A DNA stretch of 64,000 nt, taken from positions 24,396,952-24,460,951 of the forward strand of contig NC_049986.1 in assembly GCF_000003815.2 (NCBI RefSeq). Reading direction: 5' to 3'. The translations under genes and the position numbers were made by a program. A model generated the notes under the pieces. It ran no database searches. It saw only the letters and a program-made list of their open reading frames with translations, and was not told the DNA's origin. Source of the DNA: Branchiostoma floridae (Eukaryota; Chordata; Leptocardii; Amphioxiformes; Branchiostomatidae). How positions within the stretch are numbered: the stretch's first letter is position 1; every line of letters begins with the position of its first letter. Of this stretch, positions 1 through 11,870 are shown piece by piece.

Positions 1-214
1 GAAAATCCATACTCAGCTTCTCGAGCTGTAGACCTACATACATGTATCATTGGCCTCCGTCCATCTAAAGAGACGATGGGTTTTGGTCATGGTCGACATC
101 TTCTTTCGTGGCTGAACAAGCCAATTCTGGAATGACATACAAGTATAGAGACACAACATCTTGCCATAACTGAAAATATAACCTTCTTGTCGAAGGTAAA
201 AACGGAGCCTTTAC

Positions 215-2749
215 CTGTAGCATAGACCTCGACCTCGCACAGTGTCAAGTCCGTTGTGTTCATGCCCTCCGGTGGTATTGCCTGTATCGACACATAATGG
301 CCGTACATCGGCGGGGCGCAGGACGCTATGATGGCCAGCGTGTTCAAAAGTTCAGTCGTGTAATTTTGTCCGCATTGGTCATTCTGCGTGAAATCTTCGT
401 TCGGGCCAACCCGCACTGTCAGAGTGGTTCCAGCAGTATCTGTAAAAATACGTCAACAAATGTAGTAAGTGAAAATTAGGAATTGTACCGTGTAAAGTGA
501 GTCAGAAGAATGCTTAACGTCACCTTCAGTACTACAGTAAAGATACCAGACGACGTTACGCAGCGGTGGAGGCGTACGTGTGAGAGACATATGATTACGC
601 AGATGGAAAAGAAATCGTGCTTGGTCACAAAATGCTTTGTTGTTTTTCTTCATTCTATTCACGCTCTTTTACAAGTAGCCCATAGAATATAGTCAATATA
701 CTATTTGTACTTCTAGGAGGCGATTTGTCTTATCAATCTAAACAATCATATGTCTCGTATCGCAACTTTTAGACTGTGTCTTCTGACTTGAGTTAGCAAC
801 AGATGATTATTAATGCAGGTGCATGTACCAGTAACTGTGCATAAACAACTTACCCAACTGGAGGAGGGGAACCCTAATGCTGACCCGGCTGACTGAGTGG
901 TAACCTGCCAGGTCCAGCTTCCACCATGGCTCATATTCTAGGTCTGTTTGAGAGCAGTTACTGGAACCATCCACAGCCTTTTCCGCTCCCGTACCATTAG
1001 CAAATGTGGAACTCTGCGATGCTTTCTGTCCGAGGGCTAAGTTATCTTCTGCAATAGAGCAGGAAGCCATCATTATAAAAAATAGGGCTGTAATGACAGG
1101 AGATTCTGAAGTTATTTTTGCTATAGAAGTAAACAAGAGTAAGCGTTTGGCCTTTTCTGTGTTTGTTTCTTTCTACCTATAAATCAAGACCCCCTAAGTT
1201 GGTAAGTCTGACTATTTAGTATGTTGGTAGTTAAAGAAGGTATCAAACACCCACGACATACCTCAAAGCGCAATTATCGCAGCGCGGAGGATTGTGCCCT
1301 ACTTACTGACAGTGGTTTCTTTTATCCGAGTTTGATGGGGGTTCTTGACACCGTCTTCAGAATGTAAACAGACATCTTACCTTTGTCACAGAATGGGCCA
1401 GTCCAGCCGACGTTGCAAGCACAGGTGCCGTCAGCACTTCCCGTGGTGCAGTCCCCGCGGCTCTGACAAACGTTTTCTGCCGCAATTTCTTTCAACGCAT
1501 CGCCTTTCATGTGGGAAGGGGAGTTGCAGGTAGGGTCATGTATATCGTCAATTAAATCGCGCAGACGTGCCGAAGTCAATAGATCATATAAACTACAGTC
1601 ACACCTCCATGGGTTTCTAGCTATGTAAAGGGCCTGAAGACTGGTCAGATTTGAGAATGCCGATGGCAGACTCGAAATGTTATTGTTGTCCAGGTGAAGT
1701 TCATCCAAACTGGTCAGATGTGAGAACACTTCGTCCGGGAGGTCAGTTATTTGATTTTGAGATAGCCGTAGCTCTTTCAGCTGGGTAAGGTCTGAGAACA
1801 TCCCATCCGGGAGGTCAGGTATATGATTATCAGATAACCACAGCTTCTCCAGACTGGTGAGATGTGAGAAAATTTTAGAGGGCAGACTCGAGATGTTATT
1901 GTTGTCCAGGTAAAGCCTTTCCAAATGGGTTTGCAGATTTAAGAATATTTCATCCGGGAGGTTTGATATATAATTACCAGATAGAGTCAATTCATACATA
2001 TGGGTGCGATTTGTAAAGAGCCCATCCGGGATGTCAGATATAAGATTGTCAGATAGATCAAGGCTAATAAAATGACGGGGGAGATGTAAGAACACTTCCG
2101 AGGGAAGACTCGAGATTCTATTGCTGTTCAGTTCAAGTATGCTCAAACTGGTCAGATGTGAGAACACTCCATCCGGGAGGTCAGATATATGATTATCAGA
2201 TAGCCGCAGGAACTGCAGATTGGTAAGATGTGAGAAGATTAGAGAGGGAAGACTCGAAATTTCATTGTTGTCTATATAAAGGAGTATCAAACTGGTCAGT
2301 TTAGAGAATACTCCATCCGAGAGGTCATCGATTTCATTAAAATCTAGCCGCAGAGTTCCTAGACTGGTGAGATCAGAGAAAACTCCATCCTGAAGGACAG
2401 CTATATGATTATTCATTAGCCGCAGCACCTTCAGGCGGGTGAGGTGAGAGAACACTCCGGCAGGGAGAACCCGGATGTGGTTGTTGTACAGAGAAAGCTC
2501 CTCCAGGCTGGTGAGGTAGGATAAATCCGCATCAGACAGATTCTGTATGTTATTGTTGTACAGGTTCAGGACAGTTGTACCCAATGGTATGTTGGCGGGA
2601 ACGACTGTAAGCCCCCGTCCGGTACAGTCGACCACCCCGTTATTTCCACAATCACATGTCTCCGGACAGGTGAAGGTGGCCGTGATGACCCACAGGAGAC
2701 CGAGGACACTGACTGCAGCAGCTCGGCACGTCACACGGCTCCTCTGCAT
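215..2749 (-). CDS. LRR-EGF-FTP ectodomain protein, probable receptor tyrosine kinase paralogue (partial, runs off left edge)
   Basis: Three exons on the minus strand: 1381-2749, 854-1048 and 215-439, all joining in phase 1. Exon 1 starts at the ATG at 2749 with a signal peptide (MQRSRVTCRAAAVSVLGLLW), then an LRRNT (CPETCDC), about 13 LRRs of the form LPxxVFSHLTSL, an LRRCT (NPWRCDC) and one EGF-like module ending GWTGPFCDK. The other two exons encode an FTP/fucolectin-type domain (EDNLALGQKASQSS, PWWKLDL, VRVGPNEDFTQNDQCG). Exon 1 is exactly as long (1369 nt) as the first exon of the kinase gene at 33313-43527, and the FTP exons match too, so this is its paralogue. CCP, transmembrane and kinase exons would lie beyond position 1 and are not seen. 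The last exon has a good donor (GTAAAG), so the gene continues. A secreted form cannot be excluded. Confidence 0.85.
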
Positions 2750-3119
2750 GCTGCTGCTGGGTCAGGAAAACCAGGCTTTTAATTGTGTATCAATGTATTG
2801 TCAAAACGTTACTTCTTACAAACACCATCTCAAAGGTTTCAGCCTTTTCGTTGACAATATTTTGGTGAGAGAGATAAAGCATTTATAGTAAAGTACTCAA
2901 TAGCGAGTTTGTCCTGCATTGACTATATGTTCCGCTAGTCGTCGCTGGTGCACGTGCAGACACTGTCATCATTATCACCATCATATCAATAATATCGACC
3001 TACAGGGCTGACAAAAGAGTCGAGTTGCGGAGAAGAGGGCAGTTTTTGCCAAATCTGGAAACTTTTGGGGTCAGAAGGAACATGTAGACTCTTAGAAAGA
3101 ATTGAACAGAACGAAACAC
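2750..3119. other. Intergenic, nothing recognised
   Basis: Upstream of the minus-strand LRR gene. It should contain that gene's promoter, but no clear TATA box or initiator was identified. Confidence 0.4.
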
Positions 3120-4610
3120 GATTGATACACAAAATCTGTGCAGGGAAAGCTGGTGCAGGTAGATAAAGTGTAAAATCTTCTACCTTACTTTATCTTGTAA
3201 GCAGCTTTTAATTGAGAGAACGTGGGACATTCCACTGACACTGTTGACTTGTTGGGTTAATGATCATGTTAGAGTCCATTCCAAGACACCATGCGGATGT
3301 TTGTTGCCATTGTTTAGAATTGATTTTGAAGTTTTGTAATTATATGTCTAGGACATTTGATACTTCAGAAATATTTTTAACACTGTTTCAACTTTATAAA
3401 TATTTCCCTGCTCCTGTAAAACTTTGGAAATATTCATGATGTGGAATTGGATACTTCTAATGGTTTCTAAATAATGATAACAGCATTCTACCATCATTTA
3501 CCATTTTCTACCATTTTTTGTAAATGGTTCGGTGGGCTGGGAAGATAGCAATTCACACATCGTTGCAAAGTATGGCTGGGTGCCATGCAACAATGGCCCA
3601 CCACAAAGGATCCACCAGTGCCCAGCAGTTAAATCTAAAAATATACAGATGCAACTATAGGGCTTACTTTTATGGGGGCAATAAACTAAGTTTACCATTT
3701 GGCCAGGTTTACCATTTTTTGTAAATATTTGTAAATGTGAAATAATCACAGAGAGGTTTCACAATTATTCTAAATAAAGATTTTTTTGTACAGTTACTTT
3801 CAAAATGTTTCTAAAATATCCAAAGAAATTCAAATAAATGAGTATTTTCTTAGTCAATTTTTTGAAAATAATTAAATTATTGTGACTCAGATATTCTTTT
3901 ATTCAAAATAATTCAGACTAATTATGAATATCGCCTAAAAACCCACATGGTGTCTTGGAATGGACTCTAGCAGTCAACATGAACTGTTTGAATTACCCCC
4001 GGCCGATCAGATAAATCAGCCTGGTGACGTCTTTAGGCCTACATGTACGTGACCAGAAGGGGCAGTTAGGTTGGGATTTTCTCGTCCTCGCAGTTCTACA
4101 GGCCGTGAGGTGGAGCTATGATATATGATACATCAGCACATTTTGTCGACAAACCTGTTCGCCGCCATTTCCTGAACGGTTCGCCGTCGGTGCAAGGACG
4201 GTTCCCCGGCATTTATATCTGCGGTAAATGATCTTAGTTCACAGGCTGCTACAGTCCCATTTTGTTGATTAAACACTCGTATTAACACCCACTAGCATTG
4301 AGTCAAATACACCCAGATTTAGCAAGGTAACAGGCAACCATCCGACTTTGACATTGCAAATAGTGACGATACAATACGCCTTGCCATGCCAACAGCGGGA
4401 TGAAATGTGACAGGTGCAAACTCTCAAAATACTTTTAAGAAAGCCAGTAAACATATAAGACCCTTACGAAAAAAAACTTCCGCACCTCTAAGTCACCAAT
4501 AGCAATAAGGAAAAAAGGCCAACCAAGCCGTAGCTTACCCATGCCATAGCCGTACAAAAATCTAATCTAAACGAAACAATTGACAATGATTTTGTGGACT
4601 TACACACACA
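3120..4610. repeat. Duplicated non-coding module, copy 1 (carries a transposon insertion)
   Basis: It matches 7985-8900 over its length apart from the inserted element at 3272-3967: shared blocks include AGATAAAGTGTAAAATCTTC, GAACTGTTTGAATTACCCCC, CAGTTCTACAGGCC and TTAACACCCACTAG. It has three TTCGCCGTC-type units where the other copy has about nine. No conserved ORF. Confidence 0.8.
3272..3967. mobile_element. 696-bp non-autonomous DNA transposon, TA target-site duplication
   Basis: Perfect 22-bp terminal inverted repeats (GAGTCCATTCCAAGACACCATG) flanked by TA on both sides. The paralogous module at 8136-8155 shows the empty site GATCATGTTAGCAGTCAAC. The interior is AT-rich with no transposase. 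TA duplication fits the Tc1/mariner superfamily or a related MITE. Confidence 0.9.
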
Positions 4611-5399
4611 CTCGCCATACGTAAACAGTCGGCCAAATAATTTTATTGCCATTAACAGTGACACCTGTTGGCAATTGAAGCGAGAAAAGTTTTGCGCAAA
4701 TACGACTTTAAACTTAAGGACTAGAAAGGCCGACACTTGCTTGGGTGCAAATACAGCATATTTCAGCCATACCCATTCCCACGCAACTTGGACTGTTCCA
4801 AGTCACCCCTGCGCAAAAATGGAACATTTTAACAGTAACTTATCCCCAAAAGGAAACTAATATTGTGGATTGATTCCAGGTCAAAACGGAGCCTGCCCAA
4901 TATGCCCCGGGCCCATGTGGAAAAATATACTCTTCCACAGGAGCCCCTATATGCATAACGAATTGGTTATTAGAATCGCGGCAGCTCCTATTTTTCCGAA
5001 AGTGAAAAAAAACACCGCACCTTCCATTCAGAAAATTTTCATCATGAAATTACATGAAGCCATTCAACAATAAGGGTATTGGCCCACTCTACCCTTGTGC
5101 CAAATTTCAGATCATTCGGTCCAGGAACGACGGAGCTAATTCTATTTGAAGATTTGACAGGAGAAAGAAAGAAAGAAAGAAGAAGAAACATTACGAATAC
5201 AATATATTTCACCATACTATGTATGGCTGAAATATGATGAACGTAGCGTCGTGGAGTATCAAACGCTCTCCACAATGTGGATTATCATTTTTTATGTTCA
5301 TTTGAAAGGGATAATACTAACATTAAACAATTACTGAATCAGCCGACAAGAAATCTGGGACCAATGAACAATATAAAATGTCTAATTTCCACAAGACTC
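4611..5399. other. Intergenic with a short dispersed-repeat tail and GAAA microsatellite
   Basis: Nothing coding. Around 5100-5180, CCAAATTTCAGATCATTCGG followed by a (GAAA)n run resembles the 3' tail of an invertebrate dispersed retroelement. Confidence 0.4.
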
Positions 5400-6600
5400 C
5401 TTCGTTGATTGAAAAAAAAAGTAAAAAGCAATTAAATAGGCCTATATAGGGAGGATAATTTGCCGGATGAGTTAGCCCCTCGTACTTTGCTAAAATCAAC
5501 CTGGCTGGCTAATGAGTCTCAGTATTTGACCAAGGCCACAAAGGAGACTTCTTGTTCTTATTCAGATACAAGTTTACAGCAACACACCTCAGTTAGGGAG
5601 AAGTGACTGTGGAGATGTTTCGCTGCACTGGTCTTGACGAGATCAGCTTTAGATGTACGTTTGTTGGAGTCTGTTGGGGTATGCACTGCCTGCTGACAAA
5701 TGCCTTTTAATCCGCTCACACCGCTGGCAACTCTCAGTCTGAGCCAGTTAACAGAAAAAAATGACGATCAGTTGGCACCGCCCTCAGAAACTGTGTGGAA
5801 AACCTGTGACGTCATGGGAATCCCCTCTGCAATGTTGGGTCAAAGTTGACACACAGAGATTGCGTTATTGTTTTTCTAGGGCACCTTCGGACTAAAACAA
5901 TTAGAAAACAATTAGACCAAAACCGAAATGTCTGATTGCCACAAAATCTTAACAGAAAAGCCTGTTGCAAATAGATAAAGTATAAATCGCCTGCATTTGA
6001 TCATATTCATAAGCAGCTTGAATTTGAAGGAACGTGGGACTTCCCACGATTGATTTGTGAGTTAATGATCAATTTTGGCAGTCAAAATAAGTTGTTCAAA
6101 TTACGCTGTGTCAGATAAAACAGTCCCATGGCTATGAGTCAACATTAGTCATACGTCAACAGACACGGCCGGTGGCTAGACTGCGCCTTTTCTACTTTCC
6201 TCCTTCTAACAATGATTTCTTTCATTCTTTTTTTTTACGATGATGTTCAATTCCATATTTAGATAAGAATAACAAAACAGTTACGTAATTATAGGAATTC
6301 GTAATAAGTAGGAATTTGTAAGACCTGGGTCAAAACCTGCATTTATTCTTACACGACGTTAAAGGTGAAATTAATAGGTGCCTTGGGCATAAAGATAGAA
6401 CCATAAAAACTCACTATGCTTCTACTCAAAGCATGTCTTTACAAGAAGAAAATGTGTTTCAGGTCATTGTATAAAGACCAAGCAGACTGCTGTCGTAGGT
6501 TAGAAAATGTACTTCTTAAACTGCGAGAGAACACGAAATGTTGTTCCACTTGTAATCATTGCAAGATTATTAAAAAATGCATGTTCCTAACGTCGTGACT
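5400..6600. repeat. Duplicated non-coding module, copy 2
   Basis: 5400-6205 matches 10845-11535 and, in its 5' half, 7530-8000. Shared blocks include GTCATGGGAATCCCCTCTGC, CTTCGGACTAAAACAATTAG and CGATTGATTTGTGAGTTAAT. 6365-6600 matches 11537-11760. About 160 bp at 6205-6364 are absent from copy 5, so they are an insertion here or a deletion there. Confidence 0.75.
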
Positions 6601-7289
6601 AACGGTTTTAAACGTGATGTCATTTTCAAACAAATGGACTATTGTCTTGTCCCTTTTTCCTGGCTGCATGCTTTTGCTGCCCTAACGACAAGATTGAAAA
6701 TGTTGATGATTTGTGTTAGAAAAAAGCTCCTTGGTCAAACGATGGAAAAAATGGATAAGGTAGAAACTAGAACAAAGCCAGACCTACCATGAAAGCCACT
6801 TCGAACTGTAACTATCGAACTATAACCATTGAACTGCTGCTGCTGGGACAATAACACTGTACAGATTGCATCGCATAAATTAGTCATCGTATTGATCATA
6901 AGCGGTTCTTTGTGAATAAGAATGAGGTAATACCAAAAAGGGTATTTTGAAATGTGTGCTTGTAATGCCAAAATGTCAAACCATCGTCTGAGGTTCACGA
7001 AACGACTGTGTGTTCTACTAGCTATAGAATCAAGGCCTGCAACGTCAAAGTTGAGTCTCCGTCAGATTCTAGGAGGTTTCTACAATGTCTATTTGTACGT
7101 ATACCGCATGGGGGTTTCGCGGCGCCCAATTAGAGCGCAAAGCTCGGCCTCTGGGTAACACATTGCTGTTCAGTGTCGTGGGAGTGCCCGAGATACATTT
7201 GGCGAATGGTCATGAAAATGACGAATTCTTCCTTCAAGTCAACCTGACAACCTGACAACAAGACAAAAGCAAAACGATGGTCTCAAGAT
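6601..7289. other. Intergenic, nothing recognised
   Basis: No feature is supported; the short open frames have no domain or conservation. Confidence 0.4.
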
Positions 7290-8900
7290 CTGAACAGGAA
7301 AACCTAGTGCAAGTAGATAAAATAGATAATTTCCATCATTACTTTATCTTATAAGCAGATTGACGTTAAGGGGACGTGGGACTTCTCACAGTTGACTTTT
7401 GAGTTAATAAACAATGTCGGCAGTCAACATAAACCATGATAACAGTTTTGTGACTATGAGTCATTGTTAGTCCTACGTGACCAGGCGGTGTCGCTAGGCT
7501 GTGCCTTTTCAACGCAAAGGTCTTATTTCCACTAGACTAAAAAAAGGCAAATAGGGACCAAATAGGGAGAATTGCTAGTGGAGTTAGCCCTCATATCTTC
7601 TTATCAAAATGAACCTGACTGGCTAACGTTAACGAATCTCCGTACCAATTTCTACTATGTTAAGTTAAGGCACAAGGGGTCTTCGTGTTCTTATTCAGAT
7701 ATAAGTTCAAAGCAACACACTTCAGTTGGAGTGAAGTGCCTTCGGAGGTGCTATATGATGTGTTTTCCGCTCACACGATTGGAGCCTCTCAGGCAGAGCC
7801 AGTTGATATGAAGAGATGCCGATCAGTAAACCCCGCCCTCAGAAAAAGTTGGAAAACCCAGGCTATTTTCATAGCATTACGACAGTGTGCCCTTTCAGCC
7901 TGTGACGTCATGGGAATCCCCTCTGCTTCATTGTTCTACAGACTTCAGACAAAAAACACTTAGAAAATTTGAACAGAGCCAAACACTTCTGATGGTCACA
8001 AAATCTGAGCACGGAAAGCTGGTGCAAGTAGATAAAGTGTAAAATCTTCTACCTTACTTTATCTTGTAAGCAGCTTTTAATTGAGAGAACGCGGGACATT
8101 CCACTGGCACTGTTGACTTGCTGAGTTAATGATCATGTTAGCAGTCAACATGAACTGTTTGAATTACCCCCGGCCGATCAGATAAATCAGTCTGGTGACG
8201 TCTTTAGGCCTACATGTACGTGACCAGAAGGTTCTCTTAGGTTAGGCTTTTCTATTCCTCGCAGTTCTACAGGCCATAAGCTAAGGTGGATTCCAGCTAG
8301 TATATACACCAGAACAGCACATTTTGTCGCCAAACCTGTTCGCCGTCAGACGATTCGCCGTCATTCCCTGAACGGTTTACCGTCATCAGGGCTTGGACAG
8401 TTCGCCGTCATTGTCTTGACAGTTCGCCGTCTGTGCCTTGACGGTTCGCCGTCAGTGCTGGACGGTTTGCCGTCAGTGCAAGGACGGTCCAACGTTAGTG
8501 TACGGACGGTTTGCCATCATTTGTACATGCGGTAAATAATTTTAGTTCACAGGGTGCTACAGCCACATTTTTTTGATCAGCTACTCATATTAACACCCAC
8601 TAGTGTTGAGTCAAATACATCTAGACTTAGCGAGCTAACAGGTTACCATCCGAAGGCTTTGACACTGCAAACAGTGACAATAGAATATGCCATTAGAATT
8701 ACTAAGTAAAACAACAGCGGCATAAAATGTGACAGGTGCAAAAACTCAAAATACCTTTTAAATGCAGAAAAACATGTAATGACCCTCACAAAAGAAACAT
8801 TACGTACCTCTAAGTCACCGATAGCAGTACCAAAAGACTACGCGCGTAGCTTATGGTCAAAAAAGCTAAACGAAACATTTGGTAATGAATTTGTGGACTC
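7290..8900. repeat. Duplicated non-coding modules, copies 3 (7290-7510) and 4 (7530-8900)
   Basis: Copy 3 is short: GTAGATAAAATAGATAATTT ... ACGTGGGACTTCTCACAG ... CATTGTTAGTCCTACGTGACC. Copy 4 is the fullest version and includes the unoccupied transposon site (8145-8146) and the TTCGCCGTCA array. Confidence 0.75.
8338..8515. repeat. TTCGCCGTCA minisatellite
   Basis: About nine degenerate units of 18-20 bp around GACGGTTCGCCGTCAGTGC. Each unit is itself partly palindromic (GACGG...CCGTC). The paralogous module at 4150-4200 has three. Confidence 0.8.
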
Positions 8901-9118
8901 ACACCACTTAAAGCCGGACACAGAATCTCGTATCGTAAACGTCTAAATTTCTAACATCCATTGACATAATACCGGTCGGTTTACTGCAATTTCTCAAGCA
9001 ATGCTAATTTGGCAAATGATCAACGCATCATTTTCTCCAGTTACATGTTGCTGTTACAGCTTACCTTTGCCATTTCTTCTGTGTAAATTATTTTGTCTCT
9101 CTGGTCCTGCTAAAAACA

Positions 9119-10219
9119 TAACATTATGGGGATCAGCATACAGATGTTGATGTCCAACCAAATCAGCTTGGAATTTTGAAGACTGTATTTGTTCCCCTAG
9201 ACAAACTCACCTCTAGGAGTCTTTATAACCAGATAAAATCACAGAATGTTATAGAAAGTAAATGTATTGATGAGTGGATTGAGCTACTTGATGTTACAAT
9301 TTTAGATAAGAAGTTAATTTGGAAAAATTTAATTGTTAACATTAAAGAGAACAAATTAAAAGAACTTAATTTCAAACTCCTGCACAACATTTTACCCTGT
9401 GGATTAAAACTAAATAAGTGGCAAATTAAAAACAAACTGGGTGAAATATACAGCCCTGTATGCACACTATGCAATGAAAAAGACACCTATGTCCATATGT
9501 TCTATAACTGTAGAAAGCTGGGGTTGTTTTGGAAGGATGTTGGAAATGTGTTGTATCGAAAAGGATTACATGTCTCAATAACCAAACCACTTATATTTCT
9601 TGGAATCAGTAATATATGGTCTGTTAACAGGATAATCTCGATTGCAAAGTTCTCTATTTTTAAACAGTGGTTGAGACATATAGATACTAATACAGAGTTA
9701 TACACCAACATATTTCAAACATTTTTGACAGACCTAAAGTTAATGTCGTACATAAATTGAAATATCCATGTTTCTGAACATATATAGTATGAAATAAGAA
9801 GAACAAAGTCTTGAGTAATTGCTGTCTTGCCCACAAGCTGGCAATATGACTGGTACTGTTGAGATGCAGATGTATCCGCTTTTTATTTTGTATTTCGATG
9901 CTTGCCATTTAATACTTTTGTTCTCCCTTCGTGAGCACTTACTTGTTGCATTTTATAAAGGGAGAGGAGCTAAGTTCTTTAGTGCCAACGTTCATACTTT
10001 TTTCAGACAGTACTAGTGTAGTACTGAAGTCAGGGGACATGTTGTAAAATATAATAGCTCGTTATATATATGTGTATATTTGACGTAATCTATTTTGTTA
10101 TTGTTTGTTACCATGGTTACTTACACACTTCATTGTATCATTGATTGTAATATTGTGAATGAAGAATAAAATGTGGAGAAAAAAAAATAAAAATAAAAAA
10201 AAAAAAATAAAAATAAAAA
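9119..10219 (+). mobile_element. 5'-truncated LINE (L1/Tx1-like), C-terminal part of ORF2 and poly-A tail
   Basis: An open frame to 9760 encodes the region after the reverse transcriptase: KELNFKLLHNILPCGLKLNK, then a CCHC-like zinc knuckle (CTLCNEKDTYVHMFYNCRKL). A 3' UTR follows and ends in an A-rich tail (AAAATAAAAATAAAA, about 10165-10219). Truncation at the 5' end is typical of LINE copies. No target-site duplication was identified. Confidence 0.8.
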
Positions 10220-10844
10220 CATAATATCGTAATTGGAACACACCGCGGAATTGCACGGAGAACGGGCGAGTGGTTGGAAGGGGGTGCACTATACCGGCCA
10301 AACGAAACACGGCACAATTAAATACAAAATACAAAAAGTCATGAGAAAATGGGCGTCACAACCGCTATGACGTAAAACTTTACTGCTGGCCGTAGCATTA
10401 AAAATGGCGGGAAAATGGCGGCGTACGTTCAATTTGACCCATTCAGCCGTAGATCCGGGCGATAATGCAACGGTCCCTCACACTTTTATACGAGTTGTAG
10501 GTCACCAAAAGAAATTCAAGATTGCTGTTGAATCATGCTCGTCTTGTGCCGTGAGCACATGTGATTATTATCTACAAATCTGGCGATGAACGTGACAGTG
10601 TGTTTGTCCCACGACGAGCTCGCCTGCCCCGAAAATGACCTGAAAACTTTTGGCCTTGTTGTCTTCGAATGCATTGTTATCGATGCTTTGTAAATTATGT
10701 ATTGGACACCTAGATGTCTGAAGTGTGCATACCTCAGAAATAACTATTGTTGCATGTGTAGATCTCTTTAAGTTCCACTATTTTTAATCGACCGGTATAA
10801 GGCTTATGACCGGTATTATGCCAATGCATGTTACTACTTTAAAC
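10220..10844. other. Intergenic with a GC-rich promoter-like motif pair
   Basis: AAAATGGCGGGAAAATGGCG at 10401-10420 combines an E2F-type site (GGCGGGAAAA) with YY1-type cores (AAAATGGCGG). No transcript structure could be built from it. Confidence 0.3.
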
Positions 10845-11870
10845 CACAAAAAAGTCTTTCAGATACAAGTTCAGAGTAACACACCTTTGTTGGGGTAGAG
10901 TGCATAGGAATGTGCGCTGAGCTATGTTGCTCTTGCTGCGAACAGCTGTATATGGACAGTAAACTTGAAGTTAGGAGAGCCTGTCGCTTGTTGGAGTCTG
11001 TCTGGGTCGGTACTGCCTGTTAACGAATGTCTTTGCCGTCCGCTCACACCATTGGCAACTCTCAGTCTGAACCAGTTGGTGGAGTAAATGACGATCAGTT
11101 GTTCCCGCCCTCAGAAACTGTGGGAAAAACCAGTGGCGTCATGGGAACCCCCCTCTGCAATGTTGGGTCAAAGTTGACACACAGAGATTGCGTCATTGTT
11201 TTTCTAGGTCACCTTCGGACTAAAACAATTAGAAAACAATTATACCAAAAACAAAAATGTCTGATTGCCACAAAATCTGAACAGGAAACCGGGTGCAAAT
11301 AGATAAAGTATAAATCGCCAGCATTTCATCATATTTATAAGCAGCTTGAAGTTGAAGGAACGTGGGACTTTCCACGATTGATTTGTGAGTTAATGATCAA
11401 TTTTGGCGGCCAAAATAAGTTGTTCAAATTACGCTGTGTCAGATAAAACAGTCCCATGGCTATGAGTCAACATTGGCCATACGTTAACAGGCACGGCCGG
11501 TGGCTAGACTGCGCCTTTTCTACTTTCCTCCTTTCAATATGAAATTAATAGGTGGCTTGGGCATAAAGCTAGAACCATAAAAACTCACTATGTTTTAACT
11601 CAAAGCATGTCTTTACAAGAAAAAAAAATGGGTTTAAGTTAACTGTATAAAGACCAACCAGACTGCTGTCGTAGGTTAGAAAACGGACTTCCTAGAAACG
11701 GCGAGAGAACAAGAAATTTTATTTCACTTGTGATCATTGCAAGATTATAACAAAAATTGTATGTTTCACAACTGGATAAAAGCTAGAACAAAGCCACGCC
11801 CTACTTAGATGAAAGCCACTTTGAACTATAACCCTTGAACTATAACCACTGAACTATGACCATCTCATAA
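10845..11870. repeat. Duplicated non-coding module, copy 5
   Basis: Head and middle match 5580-6205; tail from 11537 matches 6365-6600. Shared blocks include ACTCTCAGTCTGA, GTCAAAGTTGACACACAGAG and CAGATAAAACAGTCCCATGG. Confidence 0.75.

Noticed and set aside
4594-5073. Two adjacent ORFs of 88 and 67 aa
   Set aside because: Short, no recognisable domain, and partly within duplicated non-coding sequence.
10404-10589. 61-aa ORF after the E2F/YY1-like motif
   Set aside because: Its ATG lies inside the motif and there is no clear splice or protein similarity.
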